NCBI RefSeq assembly: GCF_004348675.1 | Contig: NZ_SMKN01000023.1 | Coordinates: 1 to 46,394, forward strand | Reading direction: 5' to 3' | DNA length: 46,394 bases | DNA from: Micromonospora sp. KC606 | Lineage (GTDB): Bacteria; Actinomycetota; Actinomycetes; Mycobacteriales; Micromonosporaceae | In this document: piece after piece, positions 8,168-16,019 of the stretch | How positions within the stretch are numbered: position 1 is the stretch's first letter | How the letters are laid out: every line of letters starts with the position of its first letter | The notes under the pieces: generated by a model | Seen by the model: only the letters and a program-made list of their open reading frames with translations | Databases searched by the model: none | Told to the model about the DNA's origin: nothing | Position numbers and translations under genes: made by a program

Positions 8168-8583
8168 CGATCCGCGTGATCGTCGCCGACGACCAGGCGA
8201 TGGTCCGCACCGGCTTCGGCATGATCATCAACGCCCAACCGGACATGCGGCTCGTCGGCGAGGCCGCTGACGGTGTCGAAGCCGTCGAGCTCGCCCGCCG
8301 GCTGCGCCCCGACGTCGCCCTGCTGGACATCCGCATGCCACGCCTGGACGGGCTCGAAGCGCTGCGCCTGCTCGCCGGCCCCGACGTGGCCGACCCGATG
8401 AAGGTCGTCATCGACGTCGTCAAACTCGTCGCCCGCGGACTGACCAACACCGAGATCGCCACCCGCCTGTTCATCTCCGTCGGCACCGTGAAGACGCACC
8501 TGGCAAACGTCCAGACCAAGCTGCCCGCCCGCAACCGGGTCGAAGTCGTTGCCTGGGCGTGGGAACGGCACATCGTCTCGTAA
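8164..8583 (+). pseudogene. Response regulator with in-frame internal deletion
   Basis: An uninterrupted 139-codon frame starts with a normal receiver (VIVADDQAMVRTGF, phosphoacceptor in VALLDIRMPRLDGL) and ends with a normal LuxR-type helix-turn-helix (RGLTNTEIATRLFISVGTVK). Between them MKVVI runs directly into DVVKLVARGL: the second half of the receiver, with the conserved Thr and Lys switch residues, the linker and the first HTH helix are lost, about 65-75 residues relative to the intact homologue at 2869-3579. The GTG start overlaps the kinase stop. The product would lack a complete receiver. Confidence 0.75.
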
Positions 8584-8779
8584 GCGGCGCCGGTGGCAGG
8601 ACGCCGGTCGCGGCGGCGATCGAGCCGTCACGCACCGAACCGGGTGGGCCAGGGAGCGACCGACGCCGCCGGGGGGTGGTCGCGCAACCGCGCCTGCTGG
8701 AAGCTGTCGGGTGAGTCGTTGGGCGAGTCCACACCGGCAGCCGGGAACGTGTGCCCTCTCGCCTGCTCACGAGTCGCTT

Positions 8780-9523
8780 TCAGGCGCGGCGGGCAGTGCC
8801 CAGTTCCTCAACCGAGGCGAGCGCGTCGGCGAGCAGGGTACGTTGGCCCTCGTCCAGCGCGGTGGCGCGTACCCTGGTCAGCAGTTCGTCGATGCGGGCG
8901 ACGTCGCCGAGCCGCATGGCGAGTTCGGCGCGGTAGACGAGTGCCTCCACCACGACGGTGATGTCGGGCTCGTCGTCGACGCGGGCCAGGGCGCCGTCGA
9001 GGACCTTTCCTGCCTGCGTGGCGTCTTCTTTGGAGTCGCCGAGGACAATCGCGTTCTGGAGGGTGCGGCCCAGCCGGCTGGTGGGTTCGGCCTCGACCTC
9101 GCCGACGTCGGCATCGTTGGTCCCGTCCGCGGCGGGAGTCTGGAAGATCCGGATCCAGTTGCCACCCGGGTCGATGACGCTGAAGCCGCTGGCCTGGCCG
9201 GTGTTCTTCCGCTTCCGGGGGCGGGTGACCCGAGGAATCCCGCCGAGCAGGACCTTGCCGTGCCTCGCTCGCATGCCGTCCGCGAAGGACTGGTAGAGGG
9301 CGCCGACGTCCGGGACGAACACCAGACAGCTGCCGTGTGACTGTTCCGGGTCGAGGTCGGGCACCCCAAAGAAGTGGAGTTGGAGGTCTTCCCGCTGGAC
9401 GGAGACGTAGTGGTTGGGGCGCTCCTGGCGGTGGGTGACGACAAAGCCCAGCATCGTGTAGAAGTCGCCGATGTCGTCGATGGAGCGGCAGGGCAACAGG
9501 GGGATGGTTACCTCATTGGCCAC
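8780..9523 (-). CDS. VOC-family (bleomycin-resistance-like) protein with C-terminal helical domain
   Basis: About 247 residues. The N-terminal half is a glyoxalase/bleomycin resistance fold: opening strand TIPLLPCRSIDDIGDFYTML, middle LQLHFFGVPD, and the closing FSVIDPGGNWIRIFQ. The C-terminal part (about 150-247) is alpha-helical and TPR-like (LGRTLQNAIVLGDSKEDATQ, ALVYRAELAMRLGD). VOC proteins of this type bind drugs or act as metal-dependent enzymes; the ligand is unknown. I prefer the GTG at 9523 because AGAGGA lies 6-7 bases upstream; in-frame ATGs at 9529 and 9538 are alternatives. It overlaps the end of a MarR relic, probably its former regulator. Confidence 0.8.
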   Translation of the reverse strand: MANEVTIPLLPCRSIDDIGDFYTMLGFVVTHRQERPNHYVSVQREDLQLHFFGVPDLDPEQSHGSCLVFVPDVGALYQSFADGMRARHGKVLLGGIPRVTRPRKRKNTGQASGFSVIDPGGNWIRIFQTPAADGTNDADVGEVEAEPTSRLGRTLQNAIVLGDSKEDATQAGKVLDGALARVDDEPDITVVVEALVYRAELAMRLGDVARIDELLTRVRATALDEGQRTLLADALASVEELGTARRA

Positions 9524-9791
9524 GGTCATTCCTCTCATCGGGGGCGGGTCGGTCGGTGTCGAGGGGATCGGTGTCGAGGTACCGCCCGAGGCGACGCAGT
9601 GTCGCGGCTGCCGTCTCCAGCTCGGCGAGGGTCATCCCCTCGGCGATCCGATTCGCCCACTGGGCCTGCCGGCGCTCGACGAAGGTCAGAGCCTGCCGCC
9701 CCCAAAAAGTCAGTGACATCAGCTTCGTACGCCGATCGCCCGGATGGCCTTCCGACGAGCGGAGTCGGCTGTGGACGGACACGCTGGTCAC
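9513..9791 (-). pseudogene. C-terminal half of a MarR-family regulator
   Basis: The frame shows the wing and C-terminal dimerisation helices of a MarR protein: GHPGDRRTKLMSLTFWGRQA, then the helix QAQWANRIAEGMTLAELETA and LRRLGRYLDTD. The N-terminal helices and DNA-recognition helix are missing, and the codons upstream (back to 9932) do not look like MarR. It overlaps the start of the VOC gene in the same direction, the arrangement of a MarR-VOC operon. Confidence 0.65.
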
Positions 9792-9909
9792 GGGTTGCCG
9801 CGAACCATCGGCGCTCACAGGCTGCCGCCAGGTTGTCGCACGCGTCAGGCCGCTCGCTGGGCCGGTAACAGGCCAACCCGGCGCACCGGCCAGCCCAGCC
9901 GTTGGGGGA

Positions 9910-10380
9910 TCACAGGGGTCCCAGCACAGCAAGCGGGTCGGCGTCCAGTGCCAGTGTCTCCAGGACGTGCAGGAGCTTGCGTTCCTCGTACCTGAAGTGC
10001 GACTCCATGATCGCCGCCACGCCCTCCAGGTGTTGCTCCAGCTCCACAGGTGAGGCGGCCCGGGTCACGGCGGCCTGCACCCCGGCCAGCAGGTGGGCGA
10101 TCATCGAGTGGTCCTGCTGGAGGTGGTGCAGCGTCTCGCGTAGCTCGGGGTGCTGCTGGGCGATCGCGGGGAACAGGTCGCGGTCCTCGCCCTCGTGGTG
10201 GGCCGTCAGTGCGGTGCAGAACCCGTGGCAGAACAGCAGCAGGTCTCTGGTCGCTGGCTGCGCCGACTCGCCAGCGGCCAGGGCCTGCCGGGTCACGGTC
10301 AGAGCTTCGCGCAGTCTGTCGTGGACACCGCGCAGCTCTCGGCTCCAGGCAACCAGCCTGGTCTTCTCGCCCTCACCCAC
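9910..10380 (-). CDS. Hemerythrin HHE cation-binding domain protein
   Basis: A 156-residue four-helix hemerythrin-like protein. Likely diiron ligands are visible in order: His in RGVHDRLREAL, the pair and acid in TAHHEGEDRDLFPAI, His in LQQDHSMIAHLL, and His/Glu in MESHFRYEERKLL. Such proteins bind O2, NO or iron and are often linked to redox or stress responses in actinobacteria. GTG start at 10380. It is divergent from the GAF-ANTAR/sigma block, which fits a stress-related role but does not prove it. Confidence 0.88.
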   Translation of the reverse strand: MGEGEKTRLVAWSRELRGVHDRLREALTVTRQALAAGESAQPATRDLLLFCHGFCTALTAHHEGEDRDLFPAIAQQHPELRETLHHLQQDHSMIAHLLAGVQAAVTRAASPVELEQHLEGVAAIMESHFRYEERKLLHVLETLALDADPLAVLGPL

Positions 10381-10557
10381 GGGTGGAAGGCGAAGGGACG
10401 ACGATCATCGTCGGTGCTCCCTTCGGTCCGGCGCCTCCATGCCTGACACGGTCTGCCACCGGCACGCGACGCTGCGGTCCAGCCTACCGCGAAGCGCACC
10501 GGGACACTTGTCCGAAGGATGTGACTCTTTGTGAGGCCCGAGCAGTCCCGGTCAGCG

Positions 10558-10643
10558 TGGAACCGTATCCGGCAGCCCTGAGCGGCGGCGTGCGCCGACG
10601 CGTCCCGGTGGCTCGGGCCCTCCTGAACCGCCCGGCGCCGTCG
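10558..10643 (+). pseudogene. ABC ATPase signature fragment
   Basis: About 28 codons read VEPYPAALSGGVRRRVPVAR followed by ALLNRPA, i.e. the ABC signature motif LSGG with its downstream helix (compare YPxxLSGGxRQRVALARAL in nitrate/sulfonate-type importers). Walker A is absent upstream and Walker B is not found downstream. It lies in front of, and in the same frame as, the GAF-ANTAR gene, but is unrelated to it. A small relic. Confidence 0.5.
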
Positions 10644-10763
10644 GGGTCCGGGTGGACCGCCGGTCGCGCGGCAGAGTCATGGGGGAGTAGGGTTTGGCCG
10701 CCGCCCGGGACCTCGGTGCCGTACGGCGACGTCCGCTTCGAACGATCCGGGTCGGAGCCAGTA

Positions 10764-11525
10764 GTGGGCAAGGACAACCCGGGGCGCGGCGATCCGACGA
10801 CCTCCGATCGCCGGCTGCGGCTGTGGGCCGTTCTCGCCGATGCCGCCCGGGGCGGCACGGTCGCGGTCGATCATGTGTGCGCGACGACGGTGTCGGTCGT
10901 GGGCGTGGACTCCGCCGCCGTCGCGGTGATACTCGACGCCACCCCGCGCGTACTGATGCACGCCACGGATCGGACCGCGTCGGCGTTGGAAGACCTGACC
11001 CTGATCCTCGGTGAGGGGCCGGGCGTGGACGCGACGACCGGTGGACCTGTCCTGGTCGCCGACCTGACGGCACCGGAGTGCCGGAACCGCTGGCCGGTGT
11101 TCGCGCCGGCCGCGGTGCTCGCCGGGGCCGGCGCGGTGTTCGCGTTGCCACTACGGGTGGGCGGGATCCGCCTCGGTGTCCTGGACCTCTACCGGGCCCG
11201 GGCCGGTGATCTCGGGGCGGAGCAACTGGCCGACGCGCTGGTCCTGGCGGACACGGCATGCGCGGTGCTGCTGGACGACGCGACCCGCCGCGGGGTGGAC
11301 CGGGACGATCAGTCGCCCGAGCGGACCGGCCTGCGACACCCCGAGGTACACCAGGCGACCGGTATGGTCATGGTCCAGTTGGGAGTGAGCGCGGCGGTGG
11401 CGCTCGTCCGGTTACGCGCCTATGCGTACTCCCAGGACCGGCGGCTCCAGGACGTGGCAGCTGACGTCGTCGCCCGACGCCTGCGTCTCGAACCGGCCGG
11501 GACACCTGGTGACCAGAATGGGTGA
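10764..11525 (+). CDS. GAF and ANTAR domain protein (degenerate GAF)
   Basis: About 253 residues. A GAF sensor domain occupies about residues 20-175 (ATTVSVVGVDSAAVAVIL, GEGPGVDATTGGPVLVADLT, the strand VGGIRLGVLDLYRA). A C-terminal ANTAR RNA-binding domain follows (HQATGMVMVQLGVSAAVALV, RLRAYAYSQDRRLQDVAADV). ANTAR proteins usually antiterminate transcription by binding twin hexaloop hairpins in leader RNA. The GTG at 10764 has GGAG 6 bases upstream; an in-frame GTG at 10716 is also possible. It precedes a second GAF-ANTAR gene in the same direction with an 83-base gap. Confidence 0.85.
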   Translation: MGKDNPGRGDPTTSDRRLRLWAVLADAARGGTVAVDHVCATTVSVVGVDSAAVAVILDATPRVLMHATDRTASALEDLTLILGEGPGVDATTGGPVLVADLTAPECRNRWPVFAPAAVLAGAGAVFALPLRVGGIRLGVLDLYRARAGDLGAEQLADALVLADTACAVLLDDATRRGVDRDDQSPERTGLRHPEVHQATGMVMVQLGVSAAVALVRLRAYAYSQDRRLQDVAADVVARRLRLEPAGTPGDQNG

Positions 11526-11608
11526 ACAAGGGATCGGCGCCAGGACGGCGCGTTACGGACCATCCCGTCGGGCGAGCGACGGAGCCACTGATCAACGAGG
11601 TGACCGGA

Positions 11609-12340
11609 ATGGCCCAGACCCAGCTGGCCGACGTTTTCGTGGAGATGGCCGACACTCTCATCGACGACTTCGACGTGATCGAGTTCCTGCACGTGCTGGC
11701 CGAGAGGTGTGTCGAGCTGCTGGGTGTGTCGGCGGCTGGGTTGCTCCTGACCGACCAGCGGGACACGCTGCAGGTGGTCGCCGCCTCATCCGAACGCACC
11801 CGACTGCTGGAGCTGTTCCAGCTCCAGACCGACCAGGGCCCCTGCCTCGACTGCTTCCGTACCGGCCAGCCGGTGTCGGTCGCCGACCTGACCCTCACCA
11901 CTGCCCGATGGCCAAGGTTCACCGCCGCCGCGGCCGAGGTCGGCTTCGCCGCGGTGCACGCCCTGCCCATGCGCCTGCGCTCCGACGTCATCGGCGCGCT
12001 GAACCTCTTCGACGTCCGGCCGGGGGCCCTCGACGAGGGCAAGCTCCGCATCGGTCAGGCGCTCGCCGACGTGGCAACCATCGGACTGCTGCAACAGCGA
12101 GCCATACACCGAGGCGACATCCTCACCGAACAGCTGCAGACCGCACTGAACAGCCGCGTCCTGATCGAGCAGGCCAAGGGCGTCCTGGCCGAACGCCTCC
12201 AGGTGGACGTGGGCCAGGCCTTCGCGATACTGCGCGACGGCGCCCGCAGCCGCAACCGGCGACTGTCCGAACTGTCCCAGGCGATCGTCGACGGCTCCGA
12301 GCAGTTCGCGCCGGGACCGGACGCCAACCTGCCCGGCTGA
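11609..12340 (+). CDS. GAF and ANTAR domain protein
   Basis: A 243-residue canonical actinobacterial GAF-ANTAR protein. GAF domain about 10-165 with VELLGVSAAGLLLTD, DQGPCLDCFRTGQPVSVADL and MRLRSDVIGALNLFD. ANTAR domain about 175-230 with SRVLIEQAKGVLAERLQVDV, FAILRDGARSRNRRL. ATG at 11609 is preceded by GAGG 8 bases upstream; longer in-frame starts back to 11522 overlap the previous gene and add unrelated residues. Likely an RNA-binding antiterminator responding to a small ligand or redox state through the GAF domain. It sits between a divergent copy of the same architecture and a SigB/F-type sigma factor. Confidence 0.93.
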   Translation: MAQTQLADVFVEMADTLIDDFDVIEFLHVLAERCVELLGVSAAGLLLTDQRDTLQVVAASSERTRLLELFQLQTDQGPCLDCFRTGQPVSVADLTLTTARWPRFTAAAAEVGFAAVHALPMRLRSDVIGALNLFDVRPGALDEGKLRIGQALADVATIGLLQQRAIHRGDILTEQLQTALNSRVLIEQAKGVLAERLQVDVGQAFAILRDGARSRNRRLSELSQAIVDGSEQFAPGPDANLPG

Positions 12341-12485
12341 CGACCGGCTCCACAGCCGAGCCAGTTTCCGAGAACTCGGCTCTCAGGTTGTTGGTCGGGG
12401 AGATGGAGGCGTACGGTGGCCATGTCGCCCGGGTCCCCGGTGGCCGCCGTTCTCGCCGTCGCCAACCCATTAGGGGCGTTGAACA

Positions 12486-13286
12486 ATGGTCACCCCCATC
12501 CAGACACCGATGGCCGTTTCGTCCCCTCCGACGTCGAGCCCGAAAACGGGGTACAGCGAACAACTGTTGCGTCTACGCGCAGCCCTGAACGTCGACGATC
12601 CTGACCGTGCGCGGCTGCGAACCTCGATCATCGAAGCGAACCTGCCGATGGCTGGTCGACTGGCCCGCCGCTACGCCGGCCGCGGGGAACCATACGAGGA
12701 CCTGGCTCAGGTCGGCGCGATCGGCCTGATCAAAGCCGTCGACGGATACGACACCAGCCGGGACGTGCCGTTCGCCAGTTACGCCATCCCGACCATTCTC
12801 GGCGGCATCCGGCGGCACTTCCGCGACACGGCCTGGGCGATCCGGGTGCCACGGGCAGCGCAGGAACTGAGCGCCCGGGTACCCGAAGCCCGCGGCGAGC
12901 TCGGGCAGCAACACGGTCGCCAACCGACTGACGAAGAGCTCGCTGACCACCTGGAGGTGACCGCCGCCCAACTCGTGGCCGCCGTCGCCGCCCGCGGCGT
13001 CTATCGCCTGCCGTCGCTGAACGGGCCACCGCCCGGGAACGACGGCGTCGAACGCCTCGCGCTCATCGGCGCCGCCGATCCGGGATACGCAGACGTGGAT
13101 GACCACCTCACCCTCCAACTGCACCTCGCGGCGCTTCCCCCGCGTGAACGTCAGATTCTGACCATGCGGTTCTACGGCGACCTGACCCAGGCGCAGATCG
13201 CCACCCAGGTCGGGTTGTCGCAGATGCACGTCTCCCGGCTGCTGAAGCGCTCTTTGGCCCAGCTGAAAGCCGAGATGCTCCGCTGA
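12486..13286 (+). CDS. RNA polymerase sigma factor, SigB/SigF/SigG family
   Basis: A 266-residue alternative sigma factor. Region 2 has PYEDLAQVGAIGLIKAVDGY and the -10 recognition stretch FASYAIPTILGGIRRHFRD; region 3 starts VPRAAQELSARVPEARG; region 4 has LPPRERQILTMRFYGDLTQA and the HTH IATQVGLSQMHVSRLLKRSL. This class (SigB/F of actinobacteria) controls general stress, osmotic and developmental regulons and is normally held by an anti-sigma factor of the RsbW type. None is encoded next to it here, so control must come from elsewhere. Start ATG at 12486, 145 bases after the GAF-ANTAR gene. Confidence 0.95.
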   Translation: MVTPIQTPMAVSSPPTSSPKTGYSEQLLRLRAALNVDDPDRARLRTSIIEANLPMAGRLARRYAGRGEPYEDLAQVGAIGLIKAVDGYDTSRDVPFASYAIPTILGGIRRHFRDTAWAIRVPRAAQELSARVPEARGELGQQHGRQPTDEELADHLEVTAAQLVAAVAARGVYRLPSLNGPPPGNDGVERLALIGAADPGYADVDDHLTLQLHLAALPPRERQILTMRFYGDLTQAQIATQVGLSQMHVSRLLKRSLAQLKAEMLR

Positions 13287-13627
13287 CCGGTCTGCGGGTG
13301 TTGCTCCTGGTGGCCGTCCGGCTTCTGCCGCTGGTGATCGTCACGACGTTTGCTGACCGCTGACCGCTTCCCGGGGGCCACCCCGGCACGGCAGGGCCCG
13401 TACCGGCGTAGCCTGGAGCGGTCCGGACCGACGAGGTCCCGCCGCTGCGGTGCTGCCACGCCGGCTGCGCCCCGGGGGATCGCACGTACGTGCCCCACTA
13501 TTCGCCGGTCACGGCGACACGTCGACCGCCCGCCGCGCCTCAGCACCCGGTGAAGGGTTTCGACCGGGCTTCCACACCGCCACCCGTGACCATGATCGTT
13601 CCGAACGCTTTTTCGAGGGAGTAGACG
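13287..13627. other. Intergenic region before the glycan operon, nothing recognised
   Basis: A 341-base gap between the sigma factor stop and the 57-aa gene. I see no supported gene, tRNA or strong hairpin. It should contain the promoter of the downstream operon. A GTTT near 13348 followed by GC-rich sequence does not make a convincing SigB-type promoter. GAGGGAG at about 13614-13620 is the ribosome binding site of the small gene. Confidence 0.5.
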
Positions 13628-13801
13628 ATGAGGATCGCCAGGTACAGGATCGTTATGGCTCTGCGCGAGCGCGGCCAGCAGGCCAGGGCCGACTGGGTCG
13701 AGCGGGAACTACCGGAGCGGGTGAATCCCGCCGAGCACACCGGGCTGCTCACCACCCTGCGGCTCAATCCGGCCGATCTCGCCGACGCGCCGTCCCCGTG
13801 A
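13628..13801 (+). CDS. Small conserved-looking protein translationally coupled to a glycosyltransferase
   Basis: A 57-codon gene: it opens MRIARYRIVMALRERGQQAR, continues ADWVERELPERVNPAEHTG and ends LRLNPADLADAPSP. ATG at 13628 has a strong GAGGGAG site 7-8 bases upstream, and its stop overlaps the GTG of the glycosyltransferase (GTGA, 13798-13801), which strongly suggests a real, coupled gene. It is basic at the start and acidic later, with no membrane segment or signal peptide; Trp23 and the RGQQARADWVERELPE segment look like a small helical adaptor. I recognise no named family. It may help dock or stabilise the downstream enzymes. Confidence 0.75.
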   Translation: MRIARYRIVMALRERGQQARADWVERELPERVNPAEHTGLLTTLRLNPADLADAPSP

Positions 13802-14811
13802 GGGTGGCTCTGCTCGGGCCGGTCGCCTGGCGGACACCTCCGTACCACTACGGCCCATGGGAACAGGTGACCGGCCTGCTCGCCGAAGGGCTGATCACGC
13901 GCGGCGTGGACGTGACACTCTTCGCGACGCTGGACTCGATAACCTCCGCCGACCTCGACGGCGTGTGCCCGCGGGGATACGCCGACGACCCGAGCATGGA
14001 CGGCCGGGTGTGGGAGGCGATGCACGTCTCCCACGCGATGGCCCGCTCGTCGCAGTTCGACCTGGTGCACAGTCATCTCGACTGGCTACCGCTGGCCTTC
14101 GCCGAGCACTGCCGCGCTCCGCTGCTCACGACCGTGCACGGGTTCTCCGGCGCGGGAATCCTGCCGGCCTACACCAGGGCCCGCTCGTCCTACGTGTCGA
14201 TCTCCGACGCCGACCGGGCCGCCGGGCTCGACTACGTCGCCACGGTGTACCACGGCGTCGACCTCACCGGGCTGCCGTTCACCCCGGACGCCGGCCCCGG
14301 ACTGGTCGCCTTCGGCCGGATCCATCCCGACAAGGGCATCCACACCGCCATCGAGATCGCCCGCCTCGCCGGCCGGCCCCTGACCATCTGCGGCATCGTC
14401 CAGGACGAGCGGTACTTCGCCGAACAGGTGGCCCCGCACATCGACGGGGACCAGGTCACCTTCCTCGGGGCGGTGCCGCCTCGACGGCGCGCGGAGATCC
14501 TGGGCGCCAGCGCCGCCCTGCTGCACCCGATCGCCTTCGACGAGCCGTTCGGCCTGTCGGTGGTGGAGTCGATGGTCTGCGGCACACCGGTCGTCGCGTT
14601 CGCGCGGGGGTCCATGCCGGAGGTCGTCGACGAAGGGGTGACGGGATTTGTCGTGCACACCGTCGAGCAGGCCGTCGACGCTGTCACCCGGGTCAGCGGC
14701 CTCGACCGGGCCGGCTGCCGGGCGCGGGCACGACAGCGCTTCGGCGCGGACCGGATGGTCACCGACTACCTGGCCGTCTACGACGACCTCACCCACCGGC
14801 CGCACCTCTGA
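13798..14811 (+). CDS. GT4-family glycosyltransferase
   Basis: A 337-residue GT-B glycosyltransferase. N-terminal acceptor domain opens MRVALLGPVAWRTPPYHYGP and carries LVHSHLDWLPLAFAEHCRAP; the nucleotide-sugar domain shows GLVAFGRIHPDKGIHTAIEI and the EX7E-type motif in DEPFGLSVVESMVCGTPVVA. Such retaining enzymes move sugars from GDP- or UDP-sugars onto glycans. The GTG start overlaps the stop of the 57-aa gene. It is first of four carbohydrate enzymes on one strand. Acceptor and sugar are unknown; with a GH130 enzyme nearby, mannose is a reasonable guess. Confidence 0.9.
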   Translation: MRVALLGPVAWRTPPYHYGPWEQVTGLLAEGLITRGVDVTLFATLDSITSADLDGVCPRGYADDPSMDGRVWEAMHVSHAMARSSQFDLVHSHLDWLPLAFAEHCRAPLLTTVHGFSGAGILPAYTRARSSYVSISDADRAAGLDYVATVYHGVDLTGLPFTPDAGPGLVAFGRIHPDKGIHTAIEIARLAGRPLTICGIVQDERYFAEQVAPHIDGDQVTFLGAVPPRRRAEILGASAALLHPIAFDEPFGLSVVESMVCGTPVVAFARGSMPEVVDEGVTGFVVHTVEQAVDAVTRVSGLDRAGCRARARQRFGADRMVTDYLAVYDDLTHRPHL

Positions 14812-14882
14812 GCCTGTTGCACGACCGGCGATTCCCGACGACAGGGCCCGCGCGATCCCGACAACCGGAAGGCCCGACACCC

Positions 14883-16019
14883 ATGCCCAGCTACGGGTTC
14901 CTCAGCACCCATCCCCCGACCCGGTGCGGACTTGCCACCTTCAACGCAGCCCTGAGCGCCCACCTGACCGCCGACGGAACGCCCGGCGGCATCGTGCGAA
15001 TCACCGACGGCAGTGACGACCAGAGGGCTCTGCCCGGGGTCGTACACACCTGGTCGGCGCGTACCCCGGCCGGCTGGCGGGAGGCCGCAACCGCCCTCAA
15101 CGCCTTCGACGTGGCCATCGTCCAGCATGAGTACGGCATCTACCCCGGCACCGACGGCGAGGACGTCCTGCCGCTGCTGCGCCGACTCACCGTGCCGAGC
15201 ATCGTGGTCCTGCACACCGTGCTCCGTCAGCCGTCCGGCCGGCAGAGGTCCCTGCTGGAGCAGATCATCGCCGCCGCCGGCGCGGTCGTCACGATGACGG
15301 ACACGGCCCGCGACCGGCTGCTCGTCGGCTACGCCGTGCCTTCGGACAAGGTCACGGTCATCCCGCACGGTGCCGCCGAGCACATCGGCGTACCCGTGCA
15401 CCGCCGCCCCCGCCCCCACCTGCTGACCTGGGGACTCCTCGGTCCCGGCAAGGGCGTCGAGTGGTCGTTGCGAGCCCTCGCACGATTGCAGGACCTCGAA
15501 CCGACCCCCACGTACACCGTCGCAGGCCGGACTCATCCAAAGGTGATCGAGCACCAGGGGGAGACGTACCGGGCGGGACTGCACCGGCTCGGCGCGCAGC
15601 TGGGCGTCGCGCACGGCGTGGACTACCAGGACGTCTACCACGACGAGGCCACTCTCGGCCGGCTGATCCGCTCCGCCGACGTGGTGGTGCTGCCCTACGA
15701 CTCCCACGAACAGGTCACCTCCGGGGTGCTCATCGAGGCGGTGGCCGCCGGGGTACCCGTCGTGGCCACGGCATTCCCGCACGCCGTCGAACTTCTCACC
15801 GGCGGCCCCGGTCTGGTCGTACCCCATCAGGAGCCGGCGGCGCTGGCCGCCGCTATCCGGCGGATCCTGACCGAACCGGGCCTGGCCGCCCGGCTGGCCG
15901 GCCGCAACCGGCCACTGGCCGCCGACCTGCGCTGGCCGGCGGTGGCCGCCCGCTACGACGCCCTCGCCGAGCGGCTCGTCGCGCACCGCGCCACCGTGGT
16001 AAGCGCGGCGTCGGCGTGA
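14883..16019 (+). CDS. GT-B glycosyltransferase (group 1)
   Basis: A 378-residue glycosyltransferase that begins MPSYGFLSTHPPTRCGLATF, typical of a bacterial GT4 subgroup where the THPPxxCGLATF loop binds phosphate. Further signs are VAIVQHEYGIYPG, VIPHGAAEHIGVP, LLTWGLLGPGKGVEWSLRAL and the C-terminal EQVTSGVLIEAVAAGVPVVA. ATG at 14883 lies 71 bases after the first glycosyltransferase; its stop overlaps the next GTG (GTGA). The two transferases are different subfamilies, not duplicates. Confidence 0.9.
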   Translation: MPSYGFLSTHPPTRCGLATFNAALSAHLTADGTPGGIVRITDGSDDQRALPGVVHTWSARTPAGWREAATALNAFDVAIVQHEYGIYPGTDGEDVLPLLRRLTVPSIVVLHTVLRQPSGRQRSLLEQIIAAAGAVVTMTDTARDRLLVGYAVPSDKVTVIPHGAAEHIGVPVHRRPRPHLLTWGLLGPGKGVEWSLRALARLQDLEPTPTYTVAGRTHPKVIEHQGETYRAGLHRLGAQLGVAHGVDYQDVYHDEATLGRLIRSADVVVLPYDSHEQVTSGVLIEAVAAGVPVVATAFPHAVELLTGGPGLVVPHQEPAALAAAIRRILTEPGLAARLAGRNRPLAADLRWPAVAARYDALAERLVAHRATVVSAASA

